A stretch of DNA of 64,000 nt from Acidimicrobiales bacterium (GTDB taxonomy: Bacteria; Actinomycetota; Acidimicrobiia; Acidimicrobiales; Aldehydirespiratoraceae). A program made the translations under genes and the position numbers. Below are positions 45,372 to 55,000 of this stretch, piece by piece. The first letter of the stretch is position 1, and every line of letters starts with the position of its first letter. The stretch spans positions 1,112,369 through 1,176,368 of the forward strand of contig JAWPML010000001.1 of NCBI GenBank assembly GCA_033344915.1, read 5' to 3'. The notes under the pieces are model-generated. The model did no database searches. It was not told the origin of the DNA and saw only the letters and a program-made list of their open reading frames with translations.

Positions 45372-47039
45372 TCAGCGCCAGATGAGCCGTCGGGCCGGTC
45401 GGAGCAGCAGGTCCGCGTCACGCACGCCCATCCGGAAGCACACGATCGCGTAGGTGGCGACGGCGATCGCCCCGCAGATCACCGCCTCGACGAGCAGCGG
45501 CAGCGGGTCGACGCCGAGCTTGACGGCTGCCGTCACGACGAACGCCACCGCGGCGGCGCGCGCCGGGCCGAGGAGCGACGCGCGGGGATCGCCGAGATCG
45601 GGAACGGTCCGCCGCACGAGGGTTGCCAGGAGTGTCAGCTCGACCCAGGCCCCGATCGCGGAACCGACCGCGAGGCCGACGGCGCCGAGACGGACCGGAC
45701 CGCCGAGTGACCGGATGCCCTCGTCGAGCGGCGCGAAGCCGAAGCCATCGCCGACGAGGCCGTCCGGTCCGACCACCACATGGTCGAGCGGGAACATGAA
45801 CAGGACGCCGATGACCGCGGCGATCGCGACGCGGACCGCGGCGATGCGGGCCGGGCCCCTGGTGTCGCCCACCGCGTAGCAGGTGTTCTGGAGCAGCCGG
45901 CTGGCCCCGATCGCGGGGAGTCCGAGGGCGTAGACGCCGAGGATGAACCACACGAGCACGCCGTCGGTGCCGTCGAACTCGCCGCCCTGGAACAGCACCC
46001 CGACGAGAAGATCACCGGCTGCGATCATCACGAAGCTCGCCAGCAGCATCCAGAAGGCGATGCGGTCGAGACTGCGTCGGGTGCGAGCGACGAGGGCGGT
46101 CGGATCGTCGACGAGCCGCGACATCTCCGGCAGCTCCGCCGCGGCGACGCTCATCGCGAACAGCGAGACCGGCAACGTGTAGAGCATCTGGGCCTTGAAC
46201 AGGGCCGAGAGGGCGCCCGCCGCGAGGAACGTCGCGAGGATCAGATCGAGATACGCCGAGATCTGCACGACACCGCGGCCGAGAACGGCGGGCGTGAACC
46301 GTCGCCGGATCTCGCGGACGTTCGGATGCCAGTTGTCCGGGCGGAACCGCATCCCCCGGGCGAGTCGTTGCACCGTCGGGAGCTGCACGAGCAGCTGGAG
46401 CGCGCCGCCGACCGTCACCGCGATCGCCAGGCCTCGGGCCGCGTCCTCCAGCGCCCAGTCCCGCCACCAGATGAAGAGCAGGGCGACCACCTGGGCGAGG
46501 TTCCAGATCACCGGCGCGGCGTAGGGGAGGAAGAAGTGACGGTGACTGTTGAGGATGCCGAGGCACCACGCCGACATGACGAGGAAGCCGACGCCGACGG
46601 CCATGATCTGGGTGAAGTCGACGGCGAGCTCGAACCGTTCGCCCTGGAGGCCCAGGGCGAGGACCCGGGTGATCGGGCGGGCGGCGAGCACGAGCACGAG
46701 GACGGCGATGCCGGTCACGATCAGCAACAGGGCACCGACCGCGCCGGCCACCCGGTTGGCGTCCGCCTCGTCGTCGGCCTCCAGCATCTGGCTGTAGACG
46801 GGCACGAAGGATGCGGAGAGGACCCCCTCGCCGAGGAGGTTCTGCAGCAGGTTCGGGATCCGGGCGGCGGCGGCGAACGCATCGGCGGCCAGCGACAGGC
46901 CGAGGACCCTGCTCGTGACCATCTCCCGCAGCAGCCCGGCGATGCGGGACAGGCCGATGCCCGACGCGACGAGAAGCGACCCGCCCCGGGCCGATGGTGA
47001 CTGGGGTTTGCGGTAGCGCCAGCGGGGCTCGCCCGTCAT
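45372..47039 (-). CDS. murJ: Lipid II flippase MurJ (MviN family)
   Basis: A 555-residue MOP-superfamily transporter with about 14 helices. The N-terminus GLSRIAGLLREMVTSRVLGL, the LLGEGVLSASFVPVYSQMLE motif (a hallmark), and later GPARIAAVRVAIAAVIGVLF are typical. It flips the peptidoglycan precursor lipid II. Actinobacterial MurJ often has a C-terminal pseudokinase; none here. Its ATG overlaps the end of the upstream unknown gene by 4 bases, and pspA follows. Confidence 0.93.
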   Translation of the reverse strand: MTGEPRWRYRKPQSPSARGGSLLVASGIGLSRIAGLLREMVTSRVLGLSLAADAFAAAARIPNLLQNLLGEGVLSASFVPVYSQMLEADDEADANRVAGAVGALLLIVTGIAVLVLVLAARPITRVLALGLQGERFELAVDFTQIMAVGVGFLVMSAWCLGILNSHRHFFLPYAAPVIWNLAQVVALLFIWWRDWALEDAARGLAIAVTVGGALQLLVQLPTVQRLARGMRFRPDNWHPNVREIRRRFTPAVLGRGVVQISAYLDLILATFLAAGALSALFKAQMLYTLPVSLFAMSVAAAELPEMSRLVDDPTALVARTRRSLDRIAFWMLLASFVMIAAGDLLVGVLFQGGEFDGTDGVLVWFILGVYALGLPAIGASRLLQNTCYAVGDTRGPARIAAVRVAIAAVIGVLFMFPLDHVVVGPDGLVGDGFGFAPLDEGIRSLGGPVRLGAVGLAVGSAIGAWVELTLLATLVRRTVPDLGDPRASLLGPARAAAVAFVVTAAVKLGVDPLPLLVEAVICGAIAVATYAIVCFRMGVRDADLLLRPARRLIWR

Positions 47040-47746
47040 GTGTCGTTCCCGACCTCGTCGAGCGCGATGCGGAGGCTGTCGAGCTCGTCCACCATGCCGC
47101 CGACCTGGCCCGCGAGCTGTTCGATCTCGATGGTTCCGCCGGTGCGGGTGGCCAGTTCACCGACCCGGGTGATGGTCTCCTCGAGCCGCGCCGCGATCAC
47201 TTCCAGGCGTTCACGGGTGTCGTCCTCGCGCCGGCGAAGCCGCTGGTAGGAGTCCTTCTGCGCCTGGGCGGCGCTGTGGCGCGGATCGCCGGAGTCGGTC
47301 GAGGCCAGGGTGCGGTCGAGTTTCGCGACCTTGACGCGGTTGCGGGCGTCGGTGAGCTGCTGTCCTCGCTGGGCCACGTCCCAGGTGACGTCGACGGCGT
47401 GGGTGAGCTGACCCTCGACGTCGAGTAGTCGGGTGCGCAGCGGCCCGTCCTCGGCCGCAGCGAGCGCGTCCGCGAACTGGCGCTGGGCGGAGAGGGCGTC
47501 GCGGACGAAGAAGCGCCAGGGCTCGCGCAGAGCGAACGGGTCGACGCGGGGGACGAGTCCGCCGATGCGGCGAGCGACGACGCGGGCAGCGGCGACCCGG
47601 CCGACCCAGGTCGCGACACCGAGCGCCGCGGCGACGACCCAACTCCCCGACAGCAGTCGTCCGCCGGCGACGGCCGCGACGACGAGCCCCACGGTGATCG
47701 GTGAGATCGTGGTGAGGAGCACGGTGGGCTCGAGCCGGCGCGACAT
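47036..47746 (-). CDS. Membrane protein with coiled coil, unknown function, upstream of murJ
   Basis: A 236-residue protein with two N-terminal helices (VLLTTISPITVGLVVAAVAG and WVVAAALGVATWVGRVAAAR), then a soluble, heptad-like helical region (EDGPLRTRLLDVEGQLTHAV and ARLEETITRVGELATRTGGT). It belongs to no family I can name. It overlaps murJ by 4 bases, and a TAGCCT -10 lies 7 bases before its ATG, so it is the first gene of the unknown-murJ-pspA unit; an envelope role is inferred from that. Confidence 0.75.
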   Translation of the reverse strand: MSRRLEPTVLLTTISPITVGLVVAAVAGGRLLSGSWVVAAALGVATWVGRVAAARVVARRIGGLVPRVDPFALREPWRFFVRDALSAQRQFADALAAAEDGPLRTRLLDVEGQLTHAVDVTWDVAQRGQQLTDARNRVKVAKLDRTLASTDSGDPRHSAAQAQKDSYQRLRRREDDTRERLEVIAARLEETITRVGELATRTGGTIEIEQLAGQVGGMVDELDSLRIALDEVGNDT

Positions 47747-47753
47747 CGTGGCG

Positions 47754-47759
47754 AGGCTA
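47754..47759 (-). promoter_or_regulatory. Leaderless-type -10 (TAGCCT) of the murJ operon
   Basis: On the minus strand TAGCCT ends 7 bases before the ATG at 47746. It faces the proA -10 with only 14 bases between the two hexamers. Confidence 0.55.
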
Positions 47760-47773
47760 GTCCTGCGGGCCGG

Positions 47774-47779
47774 TAGCCT
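47774..47779 (+). promoter_or_regulatory. Leaderless-type -10 (TAGCCT) of proA
   Basis: TAGCCT ends 8 bases before the proA GTG. Its -35 region must overlap the divergent murJ-operon -10. Confidence 0.55.
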
Positions 47780-47787
47780 GGGGTCTC

Positions 47788-49041
47788 GTGACTGCCACAC
47801 CGACCCCCATACCCGCCCTGGCGGCCCGGGCCCGGGCCGCATCTCGAGCGCTCGCCATCGCATCGACGGCGCAGAAGGACGCGGCGCTGCACGCGGCGGC
47901 GGACCTGCTGGTCGCCAACGCCGAGCCGATCATCGAGGCGAACCGCGTCGACGTCGAGCGGGCCGAGACGGACGGAATGGCCGCGCCGCTGGTCGACCGG
48001 CTGCGGTTGGATGTCGGCCGCATCGAGAACATGGCCGGCGGCCTGCGTCAGGTCGCCTCACTGGCGGACCCGGTGGGGGCGATCACCGACGGATGGGTGC
48101 GCCCCAACGGCCTGCGCATCGAGAAGGTGCGGGTGCCGCTCGGTGTCGTCGCGATCATCTACGAGAGCCGCCCCAACGTCACCAGCGACGCGTTCGGGCT
48201 CTGCCTGAAGTCGGGCAACGCGGCCTTCCTGCGCGGCTCGTCCTCCGCGATCGACTCGAACCTCGCGATCTCCGCCGTGCTGCGCGACGCCATCGCCAAG
48301 GCCGGTCTGCCCGAAGACGGCCTGATCGTGGTCGACGACACCCGCCGCGAGGCCGCCATCGAGTTCATGCAGCAGCGAGGGTTCGTCGACTGTCTGATCC
48401 CGCGCGGTGGCCCGGCGCTGATCCAGTCGATCCTCGACAACGCGACGGTGCCCTTCGTGATCGACGGTGCCGGCAACTGCCACGTCTACGTGGACGCCGC
48501 GGCCGACCTCGACATGGCGCGCGAGATCGTGTTCAACGCCAAGACCCACCGCACCGGCGTCTGCAACGCGGCGGAGTCACTCGTCGTCCACGCCGACGTT
48601 GCCGACGCCTTCCTGCCGATGGCGGTCGCCACGCTCGAAGGCGTGGAACTGGTCGGTGACGATGAGGCCCGCGCGATCGCGCTGTCGATCGGCGCGGCGA
48701 CCGAAGCCGACTTCGCGGCCGAGTTCCTCGACATGAAGATGAGCGTCAAGGTGGTGGCGGATCTCGACGAGGCGATCGCGCATGTCAACGACACGTCGAC
48801 CGGTCACAGCGAGGCGATCGTCACCGGCGACATCGCAGCCGCCGACCGATTCACCCGCGAGGTCGACGCCGCCGCGGTGTTGGTCAACGCCTCGACCCGC
48901 TTCGTCGACGGCGAAGAGTTCGGCTTCGGCGCCGAGATCGGGATCTCCACCCAGAAGCTCCACGCCCGCGGTCCCATGGGCCTCGAGCAGTTGACGACCG
49001 AGAAGTTTGTCGTCCGCGGCGACGGCCACGTGCGCGGCTGA
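47788..49041 (+). CDS. proA: Gamma-glutamyl phosphate reductase
   Basis: A 417-residue NADPH-dependent aldehyde-dehydrogenase-type enzyme, second step of proline synthesis. PLGVVAIIYESRPNVTSDAF, LKSGNAAFLRGSSSAI and FVIDGAGNCHVYVD are family motifs; the catalytic Cys is in HRTGVCNAAESLVV. FGFGAEIGISTQKLHARGPM near the end is also diagnostic. Start GTG 47788. The gene is monocistronic and converges with the giant repeat protein gene. Confidence 0.96.
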   Translation: MTATPTPIPALAARARAASRALAIASTAQKDAALHAAADLLVANAEPIIEANRVDVERAETDGMAAPLVDRLRLDVGRIENMAGGLRQVASLADPVGAITDGWVRPNGLRIEKVRVPLGVVAIIYESRPNVTSDAFGLCLKSGNAAFLRGSSSAIDSNLAISAVLRDAIAKAGLPEDGLIVVDDTRREAAIEFMQQRGFVDCLIPRGGPALIQSILDNATVPFVIDGAGNCHVYVDAAADLDMAREIVFNAKTHRTGVCNAAESLVVHADVADAFLPMAVATLEGVELVGDDEARAIALSIGAATEADFAAEFLDMKMSVKVVADLDEAIAHVNDTSTGHSEAIVTGDIAAADRFTREVDAAAVLVNASTRFVDGEEFGFGAEIGISTQKLHARGPMGLEQLTTEKFVVRGDGHVRG

Positions 49042-49062
49042 CCGACTTCGACCCTCGTCGGC

Positions 49063-52000
49063 CTACGGATCGTCGTCGATGATGCTGCCGATCCCGAGCC
49101 CGAAGAAGGTCGGGTCGATGGACGCATTGGCCGATGCGTTCGAGAACGAGACCACGATCCACTCGCCGAACAGCGCGGGTGGCTCGTCCAGGAGGTCCCC
49201 GAAGACCTCGATGGTCACGAACTCCTGGGTGTCTCCCGGCACGAAGGTCACCGTGCCCGATGCGGCGGCATAGTCGACTCCTGCGGTCGCAATGCCGTCT
49301 CCACCGTTGTCGAATGTCGTCCAATCAACCGTGATCGTCTCGGCCGACGGATTCGACAGCGTGACGGGGATGTCGACGAAGACGGAACCGGCGTCGCCTT
49401 CGAGCACGGAGCCGTACCCCGGGGTGATCGTCGGCGGGGGGTCGTCGTCGATGATGCTGGCGATACCCACGCCGAAGAAGCTCGGATCGATCGCCGCATT
49501 GGCGGACGGGTTCGAGAATGCGACCGGGATCCATTCGCCGAAGAGTGCGGGCGGTTCGTCGACCAGATCGCCGAAGATCGTGATCTCGACCGTCTCGCTG
49601 GTCGATCCCGGCAGGAATGTCACCGTTCCCGACGTGGCGGTGTAGTCGACGCCCGGCGTTGCGATGCCGGGACCGGCGCCGAAGGTGACGAAGTCGACCG
49701 TGACCGGCGTCGCCGCCTGATTGGAGAGCGTCACCGGGAGGCTCGCGATCGTGGACCCGGCGTCGCCCTCGGCGATCGTGACGATCCCGGGGGTGATGAC
49801 CGGCGTCGCGAAGACGGTGACGACGGTCGAGTCGGTGGCGGTGCCGCCGTCGCCGTCGGTGACTCGGACGTTCACGGTGTTCGCCCCGTCGTCAGGGAAC
49901 GAGCAGGGGCTGGTGTTGCCGGGCTGGGGTCCGACTTCGTAGGTGGCGTCGTTGTCGCAGTCGAATTCGTAGCTGAGGGTGTCGGCGGGGACGTCGGACG
50001 CGTTGACGGTGATCGTCGCGGAGGTGCCTTCGTCGACCGGTCCGTCGTTGGTGGTGGAGGAGATGATCGGGTCGAGGTTGGTGACGCTCACGACGGTCGA
50101 GTCGGTGGCGGTGCCGCCGTCGCCGTCGGTGACTCGGACGTTGACGGTGTGGCTGCCCTGGTCGGCGAACGAGCAGGGGCTGGTGTTGCCGGGTTGGGGT
50201 CCGACTTCGTAGGTGGCGTCGTTGTCGCAGTCGAATTCGTAGCTGAGGGTGTCGGCGGGGACGTCGGACGCGTTGACGGTGATCGTCGCGGAGGTGCCTT
50301 CGTCGACCGGTCCGTCGTTCGTCGTCGAGGAGATGATCGGGTCGAGGTTGTTCACCGTGACCACCGTGGTGTCCGTGGCGGTGCCGCCGTCGCCGTCGGT
50401 GACTCGGACGTTCACGGTGTTCGCCCCGTCGTCAGGGAACGAGCAGGGGCTGGTGTTGCCGGGCTGGGGTCCGACTTCGTAGGTGGCGTCGTTGTCGCAG
50501 TCGAATTCGTAGCTGAGGGTGTCGGCGGGGACGTCGGACGCGTTGACGGTGATCGTCGCGGAGGTGCCTTCGTCGACCGGTCCGTCGTTCGTCGTCGAGG
50601 AGATGATCGGGTCGAGGTTGTTCACCGTGACCACCGTGGTGTCCGTGGCGGTGCCGCCGTCGCCGTCGGTGACTCGGACGTTCACGGTGTTCGCCCCGTC
50701 GTCAGGGAACGAGCAGGGGCTGGTGTTGCCGGGCTGGGGTCCGACTTCGTAGGTGGCGTCGTTGTCGCAGTCGAATTCGTAGCTGAGGGTGTCGGCGGGG
50801 ACGTCGGACGCGTTGACGGTGATCGTCGCGGAGGTGCCTTCGTCGACCGGTCCGTCGTTGGTGGTGGAGGAGATGATCGGGTCGAGGTTGGTGACGCTCA
50901 CGACGGTCGAGTCGGTGGCGGTGCCGCCGTCGCCGTCGGTGACTCGGACGTTCACGGTGTTCGCCCCGTCGTCAGGGAACGAGCAGGGGCTGGTGTTGCC
51001 GGGTTGGGGTCCGACTTCGTAGGTGGCGTCGTTGTCGCAGTCGAATTCGTAGCTGAGGGTGTCGGCGGGGACGTCGGACGCGTTGACGGTGATCGTCGCG
51101 GAGGTGCCTTCGTCGACCGGTCCGTCGTTCGTCGTCGAGGAGATGATCGGGTCGAGGTTGTTCACCGTGACCACCGTGGTGTCCGTGGCGGTGCCGCCGT
51201 CGCCGTCGGTGACTCGGACGTTCACGGTGTTCGCCCCGTCGTCAGGGAACGAGCAGGGGCTGGTGTTGCCGGGCTGGGGTCCGACTTCGTAGGTGGCGTC
51301 GTTGTCGCAGTCGAATTCGTAGCTGAGGGTGTCGGCGGGGACGTCGGACGCGTTGACGGTGATCGTCGCGGAGGTGCCTTCGTCGACGGGTCCGTCGTTG
51401 GTGGTGGAGGAGATGATCGGGTCGAGGTTGGTGACCGTCACCGTGGAGACGGCGACACCCTCCTTTCCGAAGCTGTCCGTGACCGTGTAGGTCACCGTGT
51501 ACGTGCCGTTGTCCGCCGGCGTGAACGAGAACGCCTGATTGGTGCCGTTCGGCACGGTGTCGCCGTTGTCGGGGTTCACTTCCCACAGGAAGGTGTGGGT
51601 GTCGCCGAAGGCCGCGATGTCGGGGTCGGTGAACGTGCCGGCATAGGAGACCAGGGTGCCCTCGTCCTGGGTCGGATCGCCCAGCGCGTCGGGCACCGGC
51701 CAGATCGTCAAGGTGTGGAGCGTGACGTCGACGCCCGGGTTGTACTGCACCTGCCAGGTGTGCGCCGCGCTGTCGATGCTGTGGGGCGGCACCGCGGTCG
51801 CCGGGCTGTTCTCCGTGGTGCCGGCGACCGCGTCGGCGAGGGTGGCGAAGTCGCCGCCGGCGACGCCCGCGGAGCTCACGATGACGAAGTCGGTCTGACT
51901 CGGCGGGACGTAGCTCCCCGTCGGAACGACGGTCAACGTGCCGGCGAGGCTGACCGTCCCGGTCACCTGACCATGGTCCACCCCGGCCCCGCCGGTACCG

Positions 52001-55000
52001 ACGACTTCGACGCGGAGTTCGCCGGTCGCCGACTGCGTGAAGTTCGTCGCGGTCGTCACCGCGTCGCTGCCGATCGCGAGGGTCCCCTGGTTGACGGAGA
52101 TGCCTTGGAACGTGACCGTGCCGGTCGTGTCGATGTCGACGGTGCCGTTGGGGCTGATCGTGAGGGTCGGATCGGTGCCGCCGAGGTCCTGGAGGAACGC
52201 GTCGAAGGTGATGTCGAGTGTGGTGGGGGTGGTGTCGCCGACGATGAGCTGGGCGCCGGTGCCCATCTGCATGGTTCCGGCGGTCCACGTCGCCGTGCCG
52301 CCGTCGAGCGTGAGGATCGCGCTGGACTCGAGTTGGGACGCGGCGCCGTCGAAGGTAACGGCGCCGTTCGCGGTGACAGGCAGGGTGAAGATCTCGCCTT
52401 GGGTGAACGTGAACGCCCCATCGAGGGCCAGCGAGCCGCTGCCGTAGAAGCCGGCACTCGTCGTGACGGCGGCGAGGGTGGTGCCCCCGGCGATCGTGGC
52501 GTCGTCATTGACGATGATCGCCGAGCCGCTGGTCCCCGTGTGGGAGAGATCGCCGGTGGCGGTGACGGTGCCGTTGAAGGTGAGGTCGCCGGTGCTGGTG
52601 ACCGTGATGTCGTCGATGGTGATGTCGGCGGCGATCGTGGCGGCGCCCCCGGCGCCGGAGTGGAGGTCGCCGTTGAAGGTGAACTGGGCGGTGGGGGTGT
52701 CGATCGTGGTCAGGCCGTAGAACTCGATCGCGCCGGTGCCGGCGATCGTCGATGCCGCGGTGAAGGTGTGGTTTCCGTCGAGTAGGAGCGTCGATGTCGC
52801 GGGAATCGTGACGGCCGAGGTGGTGGTGCCGCCGCTCGTCCAGGAGAGGGTGTCGACGTCGGTGAGGGTCAGGGTGCCGTTGTGGTCGATGTCGGCCTGG
52901 ACGAGGACGTCACCGGTCGTGTCGATGTCGACGGTGCCGTTGGGGCTGATCGTGAGGGTCGGATCGGTGCCGCCGAGGTCCTGGAGGAACGCGTCGAAGG
53001 TGATGTCGAGTGTGGTGGGGGTGGTGTCGCCGACGATGAGCTGGGCGCCGGTACGCATCTCGATGTCGCCCGACGTCCAGGTGGCAGTGCCGCCGTCGAG
53101 CGTGAGGATCGCGCTGGACTCGAGTTGCGACGAGGTGCCGTCGAAGGTCACCGCGGCATTGGCGGTGACGGGCAGGGTGAAGATCTCGCCTTGGGTGAAG
53201 ACGAACGGCCCGTTGAGAGCCAGCGTGCCGGCGCCGTAGAAGCCGGCACTCGTGGTGGTCGCGGCGAGGGTGGTCGTGCCGGCGACGGTCGATGCGCCAT
53301 TGAAGACGATCGACGCGCCGCTCGTGCCGGTGAGGGAGAGATCGCCGGTGGCGGCGACGGTGCCGTTGAAGGTGAGGTCGCCGGTGCTGGTGACCGTGAT
53401 GTCGTCGATGGTGATGTCGGCGGCGATCGTGGCGGCGCCCCCGGCGCCGGAGTGGAGGTCGCCGTTGAAGGTGAACTGGGCGGTGGGGGTGTCGATCGTG
53501 GTCAGGCCGTAGAACTCGATCGCGCCGGTGCCGGCGATCGTCGATGCCGCGGTGAACGTGTGGTTTCCGTCGAGTAGGAGCGTCGATGTCGCGGGAATCG
53601 TGACGGCCGAGGTGGTGGTGCCGCCGCTCGTCCAGGAGAGGGTGTCGACGTCGGTGAGGGTCAGGGTGCCGTTGTGGTCGATGTCGGCCTGGACGAGGAC
53701 GTCACCGGTCGTGTCGATGTCGACGGTGCCGTTGGGGCTGATCGTGAGGATCGGGTCCGTGCCGCCGAGGTCCTGGAGGAACGCGTCGAAGGTGATGTCG
53801 AGTGTGGTGGGCGTGGTGTCGCCGACGACGAGCTGCGACCCGGTGCCCATCTCGATGTCGCCGGCGGTCCAGGTGGCAGTGCCGCCGTCGAGCGTGAGGA
53901 TCGCTCCCTGCTCGAACTGGGACGAGTTGCCGTCGAACGTGACGGTGTCATTGGCGGTGATCGCCAGCGAATGGATCTCCCCGCGCGAGTAGATGAAGGC
54001 GCCGTTGAGCGTCAGCGGGCCCGACCCGTAGAACCCCGCACCCGTGGTGGCCGCGGCCAGCGTGGTGGTGCCCGCGATGGTGGATGCGTCGCCGAAGACG
54101 ATGGCGGCGCTGCTGGTCCCCGTGAGCGACACATCGCCCGTCACGGTGACGGCGCCGTTCAAGATGAGATCACCGTTGCTTGTGACCGTGATGTCGTCGA
54201 CGGTGATGTCGGCGGCGATCGTTGCCGCGCCCCCGGCGCCGGAGTGGAGGTCACCGGTGAAGGTGAACTGGCCGGTAGGGGTGTCGATGGTGGTGGTTCC
54301 GAAGAACTCGATGGTGCCGGTGCCGGCGATCGTCGATGCCGCGGTGAAGGTGTGGGTTCCGTCCAACTCGAGCGTGGAGGTCGCGGGAACGGTGACGGTC
54401 GACGTGGTGGTGCCGCCGAGTTCCAAGGAGAGGGTGTCGACGTCGGTGAGCGTGAGGGTGCCGCTCTGATTGACGAAGGCCTGCATGACGACGTCACCGG
54501 TGGTGTCGATGTCGATGGTGCCGTTGGGGCTGATCGTGAGGATCGGGTCGGTGCCGCCGATGTCCTGGAGGAAGGCGTCGAAGGTGATGTCGAGGGTGGT
54601 GGGGGTGGTGTCGCCGACGATGAGCTGGGCGCCGGTGCCCATCTCGATGTCGCCCGACGTCCAGGTTGCGGTGCCGCCGTCGAGTGTGAGGATCGCGCCC
54701 TGCTCGAACTGGGACGAGTTGCCGTCGAAGGTGACGGTGTCGTTGGCGGTGATGGCTGTCGAGAAGATCTCTCCGCGGGAGTAGGTGAAGGGGCCGTTGA
54801 GCGTGAGGGGGCCCGGTCCGTAGAAACCGGCACCGGTGGTGGTGGCGGCCAGCGTGGTGGTGCCGGCGACCGATGACGTGTCGCCGAAGACGATGGCGGC
54901 GCTGCTGGAGCCCGTGAGCGATACGTCGCCCGTCGCGGTGAGGGCGCCGTTGAAGAAGACGTCGCCGCTTCCCGTGACCGATACGTCGTCGACGGTGATG

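Noticed and set aside
49808-51430. CRISPR-like regular repeats
   Set aside because: The repeats are 270 bases long, contiguous and in frame within one protein; there are no 20-40 base repeats with unique spacers and no cas genes.
50149-52785. Long plus-strand open frame of 878 codons opposite the giant repeat gene
   Set aside because: It is a by-product of repeated, GC-rich coding sequence on the minus strand. The minus frame has a signal peptide, a ribosome-binding site and known domains; the plus frame has none.
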